Position numbers and translations under genes: made by a program
Part shown: piece after piece, positions 55,813-64,000 of the stretch
Layout: every line of letters starts with the position of its first letter
Position numbering within the stretch: position 1 is the stretch's first letter
Notes under the pieces: generated by a model
Databases searched by the model: none
Seen by the model: the letters and a program-made list of their open reading frames with translations, nothing else
Told to the model about the DNA's origin: nothing
From: Pseudomonas aylmerensis
GTDB taxonomy: Bacteria; Pseudomonadota; Gammaproteobacteria; Pseudomonadales; Pseudomonadaceae
Length of the DNA stretch: 64,000 nt
Direction: 5' to 3'
Assembly (NCBI RefSeq): GCF_001702265.1
Contig: NZ_MAUE01000017.1
Location: 108,091-172,090, forward strand

Positions 55813-57204
55813 TTACTTGCGATCCAGCCAAACCGTCTGCGCATTGCAGAATTCCCGCACGCCGAAGTGCGACAACTCGCGCCCGAAGCCGCTCTTTTTC
55901 ACGCCACCAAACGCCACCCGAGGGTCGGACACGCTGAACGCGTTGACGAAGATCCCGCCGGTTTCCAGCTGGTTGGCGATCTCCCGCGCCTTGGCTGCGT
56001 CAGTGGTAAAGATGCTCGCGGTCAGGCCGAACTCGCTGTCGTTGGCCAGTGCCACGGCGTGGTCGGCGTCGCGGGCGGTGATGATCGAGGCCACCGGGCC
56101 GAACAGTTCCTGCTTGAACGAAGTCATCTGGTCGGTCACACCCGCCAGCACGGTCGGCGCGTAGTAGTTGCCGGCACCCGGTACTTTGTCACCGCCCAGC
56201 AGCAAGGTTGCGCCTTCTTCCAGGGTGGCCTGGACCTGGCCGTGCAACTCGTCACGCAGGTCGAAGCGTGCCATCGGGCCGACATAGGTGTGGGGCGAGG
56301 TCGGATCGCCCATCACCAACGCACGGCTGGCTTCGAGGAATTTCGCCGTGAACGCTTCCACCACGCCTGCTTCGATGATCAGGCGCTTGGCGGCGGCGCA
56401 GACTTGGCCGCTGTTCTGGAAGCGACCGATCACGGCAGCCTGCACGGCGGCATCGAGGTCGGCGTCGTTGAGCACGATGAACGGGTCGGAGCCGCCCAGT
56501 TCCAACACGCATTTTTTCAATGCAGCACCCGCCTGGGAACCGATGGCGATGCCGGCACGCACGCTGCCGGTGAGGGTCACGGCGGCGATGCGGGGGTCGG
56601 CGATGGCCTTGGACACGCCATCCTGGGTCACGTTGAGCACTTCGAAAAGGCCTTCAGCGAAGCCGGCTTTGTCGAACGCAGCTTTCATCAGGTAAGCGCT
56701 GCCCATCACGTTCGGCGCGTGTTTAAGTACATAGGTGTTGCCAGCGAGCATGGTTGGCACGGCACCGCGCAGCACTTGCCAGACCGGGAAGTTCCACGGC
56801 ATCACGGCGAGGATCGGGCCCAGCGGGCGGTATTCGATCTGGGCGCTGCCGTTGTCGACCAGGGTCGGCTCCGGGGCCAGCATGGCCGGGCCGTTGGCGG
56901 CGTACCATTCGGCGAGTTGCGCGCATTTTTCGATTTCGGCCCGCGCCTGGGCGATGGGTTTGCCCATTTCCAGGGTGATCATCTGCGCCATGTCTTCGGC
57001 TTGCTCGCGCAGGGCGCCAGCCAGGGCCAGCAGCAGCTCGGCACGCTGGCTCACCGGCTGGCGGCGCCAGGTGCGGAAGGCACCGGTGGCGCGGTCGAGA
57101 GCGGCGTCCAGTTGCGCTGCAGTTTCGTAAGGGTAGCTGCCGACAGTCTCGCCATTGGCGGGGTTGATCGACAGGGCGTGGGTCTGGTGAGAAATAGCGT
57201 TCAT
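55813..57204 (-). CDS. sad: NAD-type succinate-semialdehyde dehydrogenase (Sad/YneI-like)
   Basis: A 463-residue aldehyde dehydrogenase. LELGGSDPFIVLNDADLD carries the catalytic Glu, and FQNSGQVCAAAKRLI the nucleophilic Cys. Blocks such as EYRPLGPILAVMPWNFPVWQVLRGAVP match the Sad/YneI type. It oxidises succinate semialdehyde or a similar aldehyde. It is divergent to a LysR gene, its probable regulator. Confidence 0.92.
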   Translation of the reverse strand: MNAISHQTHALSINPANGETVGSYPYETAAQLDAALDRATGAFRTWRRQPVSQRAELLLALAGALREQAEDMAQMITLEMGKPIAQARAEIEKCAQLAEWYAANGPAMLAPEPTLVDNGSAQIEYRPLGPILAVMPWNFPVWQVLRGAVPTMLAGNTYVLKHAPNVMGSAYLMKAAFDKAGFAEGLFEVLNVTQDGVSKAIADPRIAAVTLTGSVRAGIAIGSQAGAALKKCVLELGGSDPFIVLNDADLDAAVQAAVIGRFQNSGQVCAAAKRLIIEAGVVEAFTAKFLEASRALVMGDPTSPHTYVGPMARFDLRDELHGQVQATLEEGATLLLGGDKVPGAGNYYAPTVLAGVTDQMTSFKQELFGPVASIITARDADHAVALANDSEFGLTASIFTTDAAKAREIANQLETGGIFVNAFSVSDPRVAFGGVKKSGFGRELSHFGVREFCNAQTVWLDRK

Positions 57205-57307
57205 GGCACCGTCCGGCTGAATGAGGGGAATGAGTCCAGCCTACGGGGCTGCATCTTTTCTGGAAACTGAATAATATTAAGCAATACGTTCACGATTGGA
57301 GAATGGT

Positions 57308-58177
57308 TTGGACCTGGTGCAGCTGGAAATCTTCAAGGCCGTTGCCGAGCAGGGCAGCATCAGTGCCGCCGCGCAGGTGATTCATCGGGTGCCGTCGAAC
57401 CTGACCACGCGCATCAAGCAACTGGAGCAGGACCTGGGCGTGGAATTGTTTATCCGCGAGAAGAGCCGCCTGCGCCTGTCACCGGCCGGCTGGAATTTCC
57501 TCGGCTACGCGCGGCGTATTCTCGATCTGGTCCAGGAGGCGCGCGCCACGGTGGCGGGGGAGGAGCCCCAGGGCGCGTTTGCCCTGGGCTCGCTGGAAAG
57601 TACTGCGGCAGTGCGCATTCCGGCATTGCTGGCGGCGTATAACCAGAAGCACGCCAAGGTCGAGCTGGACCTGAGCACTGGGCCGTCGGGCACGATGATC
57701 GAGGGCGTACTCTCGGGGCGCCTGGCGGCGGCGTTTGTCGATGGGCCGGTGCTGCACGCGACCCTGGAAGGCGTGGCGGTGTTCGAGGAGGAGATGGTGG
57801 TGATCGCGCCATTGCACCACGCGCCGATCACGCGCGGCCAGGATGTGAACGGGGAGAGCATCTACACCTTTCGCTCGAATTGTTCGTACCGGCACCACTT
57901 CGAGCGCTGGTTTTCACAGGATGGCGCGGTGCCGGGGCGGATCTTCGAGATGGAGTCGTACCACGGCATGCTTGCCTGCGTCAGCGCCGGTGCCGGGCTG
58001 GCGCTGATGCCGCGCAGCATGCTGGAGAGCATGCCGGGGTTTGCGGCGGTGAGTGTGTGGCCGCTTGCAGACTCGTTCCGCATCCTGAATACCTGGCTGA
58101 TCTGGCGCCGAGGCACGGTGTCGCAGAGCCTGAACAGCTTCGTGAAGCTGCTGGAAGAGCGCGTAACCCCTTTGTAG
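57308..58177 (+). CDS. LysR-family regulator, divergent to sad
   Basis: A 289-residue LysR protein. The helix-turn-helix ([20 protein letters not shown]) spans about residues 8-60; the effector domain follows. The start TTG 57308 is chosen because ggag lies six bases upstream; the frame also opens at TTG 57296. The 103-base divergent gap to sad suggests control of that gene. Confidence 0.85.
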   Translation: MDLVQLEIFKAVAEQGSISAAAQVIHRVPSNLTTRIKQLEQDLGVELFIREKSRLRLSPAGWNFLGYARRILDLVQEARATVAGEEPQGAFALGSLESTAAVRIPALLAAYNQKHAKVELDLSTGPSGTMIEGVLSGRLAAAFVDGPVLHATLEGVAVFEEEMVVIAPLHHAPITRGQDVNGESIYTFRSNCSYRHHFERWFSQDGAVPGRIFEMESYHGMLACVSAGAGLALMPRSMLESMPGFAAVSVWPLADSFRILNTWLIWRRGTVSQSLNSFVKLLEERVTPL

Positions 58178-58201
58178 GAGCTGGCAAGCCAGCCCCTACA
58201 A
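58171..58201. repeat. Small REP palindrome
   Basis: The hairpin gtaggagctggc/gccagcccctac follows the LysR stop. It may protect the message; there is no T tract. Confidence 0.7.
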
Positions 58202-58207
58202 GGCGTA

Positions 58208-58417
58208 TCAGCCGCCAAATTGCAGGGTGCCCATGGCCAGCTTGGCCATGATGGCTGTCGCGCCGAGCTGCACCAGCCACAGCGCCAACCCGCCGAGGAA
58301 TACCCCCAGGGCCACTTGCAGCACCAGGCTTTTCTGGCGCTTGGCTTGCGGGGCGCGCGGGGTGTAGTCATGCAGTTCGTCGCGGTCGGCGCGCAGGTCC
58401 AGGTCGTCGTTTCTCAT
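58208..58417 (-). CDS. Small single-span membrane protein
   Basis: A 69-residue protein with a charged N-terminus (MRNDDLDLRADRDELHDYTP) and one membrane segment at about 32-54 (VLQVALGVFLGGLALWLVQL). Possibly a small regulatory or anchoring protein. Convergent with the LysR gene. Not recognised. Confidence 0.7.
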   Translation of the reverse strand: MRNDDLDLRADRDELHDYTPRAPQAKRQKSLVLQVALGVFLGGLALWLVQLGATAIMAKLAMGTLQFGG

Positions 58418-58511
58418 AAGGCTCTCACAGCAAAGGGGCAGTCAGGGTTCAGTCTAGGGGCTGAGTGTTGCGGCCAGTGAATTTTTTGCAAGCTCGCTCG
58501 CCACAGCCAAT

Positions 58512-58542
58512 AAAAAAGGGGAAGCCCGTGAATGGCTTCCCC
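58512..58542 (-). terminator. Rho-independent terminator of the aminotransferase gene
   Basis: Minus-strand stem ggggaagcc/ggcttcccc with a 7-base loop and a following T run (aaaaaa at 58512-58517 on the plus strand). It lies 22 bases past the aminotransferase stop. Confidence 0.9.
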
Positions 58543-58563
58543 CTCGTCACAGCCGTTTCAGTT

Positions 58564-59760
58564 TTACAGCACCTGAACAATCGCCTTCGTCACGGCACCA
58601 ATGTTCGACTGGTTCAACGCTGCCACGCAGATACGCCCGGTATCCAGCGCGTAGATGCCAAACTCGGTGCGCAAGCGGGTGACTTGCTCAACGGTCAGGC
58701 CGGAGTAGGAGAACATCCCGCGCTGGCGACCGACGAAGCTGAAGTCGTGGCCCGGAGCTGCCTTGGCCAGTTCGGCGACCATCTGCTCACGCATGCCACG
58801 GATGCGCAGGCGCATTTCAGCCAGTTCGGCCTCCCACTGGGCGCGCAACTCAGGGTTGTTCAGCACCGCAGCCACAATTGCCGCGCCGTGGGTCGGCGGG
58901 TTGGAGTAGTTGGTGCGGATCACACGCTTGACCTGGGACAGGATGCGCGCGCTTTCTTCCTTGGATTCGCTGACGATCGACAGCGCGCCCACACGTTCGC
59001 CGTACAGCGAGAACGACTTGGAGAACGAGCTGGACACAAAGAAGGTCAGGCCCGATTCAGCGAACAGGCGCACCGCAGCGGCGTCTTCGTGGATGCCGTC
59101 GCCAAAGCCCTGGTAGGCCATGTCGAGGAACGGCACGAGGTTCTTGGCCTTGACCACGTCCAGCACGTTTTGCCAGTCGGCCGGGCTCAGGTCGACGCCG
59201 GTCGGGTTGTGGCAGCACGCGTGCAGCACCACGATGGACTGTGGCGGCAGGGCGTTGAGGTCTTCGAGCAGGCCGGCACGGTTCACGTCGTGGGTGGCGG
59301 CGTCGTAGTAGCGGTAGGTCTGTACCGGGAAGCCGGCTTTTTCGAACAGCGCCTGGTGGTTTTCCCAGCTTGGGTCGCTGATGGCAACGACAGCGTTGGG
59401 CAGCAGTTGCTTGAGGAAGTCCGCGCCGATCTTCAGGGCGCCGGTGCCGCCAACCGCTTGGGCGGTGATGACGCGGCCGGCGCTCAGCAGCGGCGACTCA
59501 GCGCCGAACAGCAGTTTCTGCACGGCCTGGTCGTAGGCCACGATGCCGTCGATCGGCAAGTAGCCACGGGCGGCATGTTGCGCCACGCGAATGGCTTCCG
59601 CTTCGGCAACGGCACGCAAGAGTGGAATTTTCCCCTCCTCGTTGCAGTAAACGCCCACGCCAAGGTTGACCTTGGTGGTTCGTGTATCGGCGTTGAATGC
59701 TTCGTTGAGGCCCAGGATTGGATCGCGTGGTGCCATTTCGACAGCGGAGAACAGGCTCAT
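58564..59760 (-). CDS. tyrB: Aromatic amino acid aminotransferase (TyrB/PhhC type)
   Basis: A 398-residue class I aminotransferase of the usual length. It transfers amino groups between aromatic amino acids or aspartate and 2-oxoglutarate. The PLP lysine is in SSSFSKSFSLYGERVG, and ACCHNPTGVDLS and RIRGMREQ are family blocks. The start at 59760 (MSLFSAVEMAPRDPIL) is standard for this enzyme. Divergent to uvrB, as in other Pseudomonas. Confidence 0.93.
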   Translation of the reverse strand: MSLFSAVEMAPRDPILGLNEAFNADTRTTKVNLGVGVYCNEEGKIPLLRAVAEAEAIRVAQHAARGYLPIDGIVAYDQAVQKLLFGAESPLLSAGRVITAQAVGGTGALKIGADFLKQLLPNAVVAISDPSWENHQALFEKAGFPVQTYRYYDAATHDVNRAGLLEDLNALPPQSIVVLHACCHNPTGVDLSPADWQNVLDVVKAKNLVPFLDMAYQGFGDGIHEDAAAVRLFAESGLTFFVSSSFSKSFSLYGERVGALSIVSESKEESARILSQVKRVIRTNYSNPPTHGAAIVAAVLNNPELRAQWEAELAEMRLRIRGMREQMVAELAKAAPGHDFSFVGRQRGMFSYSGLTVEQVTRLRTEFGIYALDTGRICVAALNQSNIGAVTKAIVQVL

Positions 59761-60103
59761 TTTTGCGGCAGCTCTTTGGGGGAAAGGAGGGACGTGTCGC
59801 GCTCCAGCCGAATGCACTAGAGCGGTGCACAAACGGGGAGCTAGTATAGAGGCCATCACCGCCAAGGGCGACAGCCGAAACGGCTTTTCGGCCAAGTTTT
59901 TCGGTTTATTTGCCCACCGTTAGTCGTATTGCAACATTGCTCCCGGACGGCAGGTCAGATGATTGCCTTGAAACCCGCCACATTCGCCACCACTTCTACG
60001 GCTATCATGGTTTTTTCCTACGGCCCGCTCTGAATCTTCGCGGGTTGTGGTCTTATTCGTCCCCGACGGGTTTACAGTCTGGGGTGACTCCAAGAGGTAC
60101 GTT
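59761..60103. promoter_or_regulatory. Divergent tyrB/uvrB promoter region
   Basis: A 343-base gap between divergent starts. I see no reliable -10/-35 pair and no convincing LexA box (ctgtatat...acag type). The gene track extension of uvrB to 60047 lacks a ribosome site. Confidence 0.45.
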
Positions 60104-62119
60104 ATGTCGGATTTCCAACTAGTCACCCGCTTTGAACCTGCTGGCGACCAGCCCGAGGCCATTCGCCAGATGGTCGAAGGCATCGAGGCCGGCCTGGCGC
60201 ACCAGACCTTGCTCGGGGTGACCGGTTCAGGCAAGACCTTCAGCATTGCCAACGTGATCGCGCAGATCAACCGTCCCACCTTGGTGCTGGCGCCGAACAA
60301 GACCCTGGCCGCGCAGTTGTACGGCGAGTTCAAGGCGTTCTTCCCGAACAACGCGGTGGAGTACTTCGTTTCCTACTACGACTACTACCAGCCCGAAGCC
60401 TATGTGCCGTCCTCCGATACCTTTATCGAGAAGGACGCCTCGATCAACGACCACATCGAGCAGATGCGGCTGTCGGCAACCAAGGCGCTGCTGGAGCGCA
60501 AGGACGCGATCATCGTCACCACGGTGTCGTGCATCTATGGCCTGGGCAGCCCGGAAACCTATCTGAAGATGGTGCTGCACGTCGATCGCGGCGACAAACT
60601 CGACCAGCGCGCCTTGCTGCGCCGCCTGGCGGACCTTCAATACACCCGCAACGACATGGACTTTGCCCGCGCCACCTTCCGCGTGCGCGGCGATGTGATT
60701 GACATCTACCCGGCCGAATCCGACCTGGAAGCGATCCGCATCGAGCTGTTCGATGATGAAGTCGAGAGCCTGTCGGCCTTTGACCCGTTGACCGGCGAAG
60801 TCATCCGCAAGCTGCCGCGGTTTACCTTCTATCCGAAAAGCCACTACGTGACGCCACGCGAAACCCTGCTGGGCGCCATCGAAGGCATCAAGACCGAGCT
60901 GGCCGAGCGCCTCGAATACCTGCGCTCCAACAACAAGCTGGTGGAAGCCCAGCGCCTGGAGCAGCGCACCCGGTTCGACCTGGAGATGATCCTGGAGCTG
61001 GGCTACTGCAACGGCATCGAAAACTACTCGCGCTACCTCTCGGGCCGCGAATCCGGTGCGCCGCCGCCGACGCTGTACGACTACCTGCCGGCCGACGCGC
61101 TGCTGGTGATCGACGAATCCCACGTGAGCGTGCCGCAGGTCGGCGCCATGTATAAGGGTGACCGTTCGCGTAAAGAGACCTTGGTGGAATACGGTTTCCG
61201 CCTGCCGTCGGCGCTGGACAACCGGCCGATGCGTTTTGACGAATGGGAAAGCATCAGCCCGCAGACCATCTTCGTGTCGGCGACGCCGGGCAACTACGAG
61301 GCCGAGCATGCGGGCCGCGTGATCGAGCAACTGGTGCGCCCGACCGGCCTGGTCGACCCGGAAATCGAAATCCGCCCGGCGCTGACCCAGGTCGACGACC
61401 TGCTTTCGGAAATCACCAAGCGCGTGGCCCTCGAAGAGCGCGTATTGGTCACTACGCTGACCAAGCGCATGTCCGAAGACTTGACCGACTACCTGGCCGA
61501 CCACGGCGTGCGCGTGCGTTACCTGCACTCGGACATCGACACCGTGGAGCGCGTGGAAATCATCCGCGACCTGCGCCTGGGCACCTTTGATGTGCTGGTG
61601 GGCATCAACCTGCTGCGTGAAGGCCTGGACATGCCGGAAGTGTCGCTGGTGGCGATCCTCGATGCCGACAAGGAGGGCTTCCTGCGTTCCGAGCGTTCGC
61701 TGATCCAGACCATCGGCCGAGCGGCGCGTAACCTCAACGGCCGGGCGATTCTCTACGCGGACCGCATCACCGGGTCCATGGAGCGCGCGATTGGCGAGAC
61801 CCAGCGGCGTCGCGACAAGCAGATTGCGTTCAACCTGGAAAATGGCATTACCCCCAAGGGCGTGTTCAAGGACGTCGCCGACATCATGGAAGGCGCCACG
61901 GTGCCCGGCTCGCGCAGCAAGAAGCGCAAGGGCATGGCCAAGGCTGCCGAAGAAAGCGCCAAGTACGAAAACGAACTGCGCTCGCCGAGTGAGATCACCA
62001 AGCGGATCCGGCAGCTGGAAGAGAAGATGTACCAGCTCGCGCGGGACCTGGAGTTCGAGGCTGCGGCTCAGACGCGTGATGAGATCGGCAAGTTGCGTGA
62101 GCGTCTGCTGGCTGTTTGA
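60104..62119 (+). CDS. uvrB: Excinuclease ABC subunit B
   Basis: A 671-residue UvrB helicase-like damage-recognition subunit. Walker A is GVTGSGKTF (about residue 38), the beta-hairpin region [12 protein letters not shown] near residues 92-103, VIDESHV (Walker B), and the C-terminal UvrC-binding UVR motif ([20 protein letters not shown]). ATG 60104 with agagg upstream is standard. The gene's final ~95 bases have been copied three times downstream. The gene itself is intact. Confidence 0.97.
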   Translation: MSDFQLVTRFEPAGDQPEAIRQMVEGIEAGLAHQTLLGVTGSGKTFSIANVIAQINRPTLVLAPNKTLAAQLYGEFKAFFPNNAVEYFVSYYDYYQPEAYVPSSDTFIEKDASINDHIEQMRLSATKALLERKDAIIVTTVSCIYGLGSPETYLKMVLHVDRGDKLDQRALLRRLADLQYTRNDMDFARATFRVRGDVIDIYPAESDLEAIRIELFDDEVESLSAFDPLTGEVIRKLPRFTFYPKSHYVTPRETLLGAIEGIKTELAERLEYLRSNNKLVEAQRLEQRTRFDLEMILELGYCNGIENYSRYLSGRESGAPPPTLYDYLPADALLVIDESHVSVPQVGAMYKGDRSRKETLVEYGFRLPSALDNRPMRFDEWESISPQTIFVSATPGNYEAEHAGRVIEQLVRPTGLVDPEIEIRPALTQVDDLLSEITKRVALEERVLVTTLTKRMSEDLTDYLADHGVRVRYLHSDIDTVERVEIIRDLRLGTFDVLVGINLLREGLDMPEVSLVAILDADKEGFLRSERSLIQTIGRAARNLNGRAILYADRITGSMERAIGETQRRRDKQIAFNLENGITPKGVFKDVADIMEGATVPGSRSKKRKGMAKAAEESAKYENELRSPSEITKRIRQLEEKMYQLARDLEFEAAAQTRDEIGKLRERLLAV

Positions 62120-62756
62120 GGTGTAGCGTCTGGAAGGGCCTCATTGCAGGCAAGCCAGTTCCCACAGTTGAGCGCGTTCGCCTGGGCGACGCGCTTAACT
62201 GTGGGAGCTGTACCCGCTCGCGCGGGACCTGGAGTTCGAGGCTGCGGCGCAGACGCGTGATGAGATTGGCAAGCTGCGTGAGCGACTACTGGCTGTTTGA
62301 GGTGTGGCGTCTGGAAGGGCCTCATCGCAGGCAAGCCAGCTCCCACAGTTGACCGCATTCGCCTGGACGACGCGCTTAACTGTGGGAGATGTACCCGCTC
62401 GCGCGGGACCTGGAGTTCGAGGCTGCGGCGCAGACGCGTGATGAGATCGGCAAGTTGCGTGAGCGTCTGCTGGCTGTTTGAGGTGTAGCGTCTGGAAGGG
62501 CCTCATCGCAGGCAAGCCAGCTCCCACAGTTGACCGCGTTCGCCTGGATGATGCGCTCAACTGTGGGAGATGTAGCCGCTTGCGCGGGACCTGGAGTTCG
62601 AGGCTGCCGCGCAGACGCGTGATGAGATTGGCAAGTTGCGTGAGCGTCTGCTGGCTGTTTGAGGTGTAGCGTCTGGAAGGGCCTCATCGCAGGCAAGCCA
62701 GCTCCCACAGTTGAGCGCGTTCGCCTGGACGACGCGCTTAACTGTGGGAGCTGGCT
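62028..62756. repeat. 181-bp tandem array of uvrB 3' end plus REP pair
   Basis: The block gcgggacctggagttcgagg occurs at 62041 (in uvrB), 62222, 62403 and 62584: an exact 181-base period. Each unit holds the last codons of uvrB with its stop, a linker (ggtgtagcgtctggaagggc), and an inverted REP pair ending gtgggag. Junctions fall at short homology gag(a)tgtacc. The duplicated codons are not preceded by a start. Confidence 0.95.
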
Positions 62757-62827
62757 TGAACTGGCCTAATGATTTTGGACACCTCAATCGGGCGCTATGA
62801 TGGCGTCCAAATCTGAGGTGTTTGGAT

Positions 62828-63963
<1,136 letters not shown>

Positions 63964-64000
63964 AACCTTAATCGGTGTCCAAGATTACTTGACCAGTTCA

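Noticed and set aside
59761..60103. LexA (SOS) box before uvrB
   Set aside because: No ctg-N10-cag site of acceptable quality was seen by eye.
62116..62708. Short frames encoding UvrB-like C-termini or their shadows
   Set aside because: They are the repeated uvrB 3' end or antisense frames of it, with no start signals.

Overview
The window looks like chromosome of a Pseudomonas of the P. fluorescens group. The GC-rich coding bias, the Pseudomonas-type REP palindromes (gggagcnggcttgcctgcga and relatives), small families such as DUF6124, DUF3144 and DUF6678, and the order aromatic aminotransferase / uvrB all point that way. This is inference from sequence; no database was searched.

Layout. 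0-1.4 kb: two convergent DUF6124-type genes, one with a structured leader, and a small membrane protein. 1.6-12.2 kb: a divergent, probably LysR-controlled catabolic cluster. Leftward genes encode an FAD monooxygenase, an AroQ-like protein lacking key active-site residues, a quinone oxidoreductase and a RidA-family protein. Rightward genes encode a polar amino acid ABC importer (permease fused to ATPase, plus binding protein), a PhyH-type dioxygenase, a class II aldolase, a DUF1028 protein and an ArgE/DapE-type deacylase. I do not recognise its substrate. 12.2-12.9 kb: a 136-bp REP tandem array. 12.9-31 kb: mostly core and metabolic genes: SfnB-like flavoenzyme, HigB/HigA, glucarate dehydratase with permease and GntR regulator, TrmK, a chemotaxis receptor, an OPT transporter, GST, a SolA-type oxidase and two LysE exporters.

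31-45 kb is accessory. It has related lipoproteins, many orphan small genes, an OLD-like ATPase/TOPRIM nuclease, a zinc-ribbon/HEPN-like protein, an AT-rich DUF6414-like gene, an Imm22-like gene, copies of a degenerate dispersed repeat, and the 3' half of a tRNA-Cys followed by a terminator, which looks like an island attachment scar at 41.1 kb. 45-50.8 kb: a predicted 7(1)-knot protein, a nucleotidyltransferase-like protein, TspO, an alpha/beta hydrolase and small proteins. 50.8-53.9 kb: a B12-type ABC importer behind a cobalamin riboswitch. 54-55.8 kb: a lipoprotein whose 3' end has been amplified together with REP elements. 55.8-62.1 kb: Sad-type semialdehyde dehydrogenase with a divergent LysR gene, aromatic aminotransferase and uvrB. 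62.0-62.76 kb: the 3' end of uvrB amplified with a REP in 181-bp units, interrupted by a complete IS3-family element reaching the right edge.

Most notable points: the uncharacterised divergent pathway with its altered AroQ and RidA members; the two independent gene-3'-end plus REP amplifications; the DUF6124 leader with mutually exclusive pairings; and the zinc-ribbon/HEPN and OLD-like genes next to a tRNA-Cys scar.
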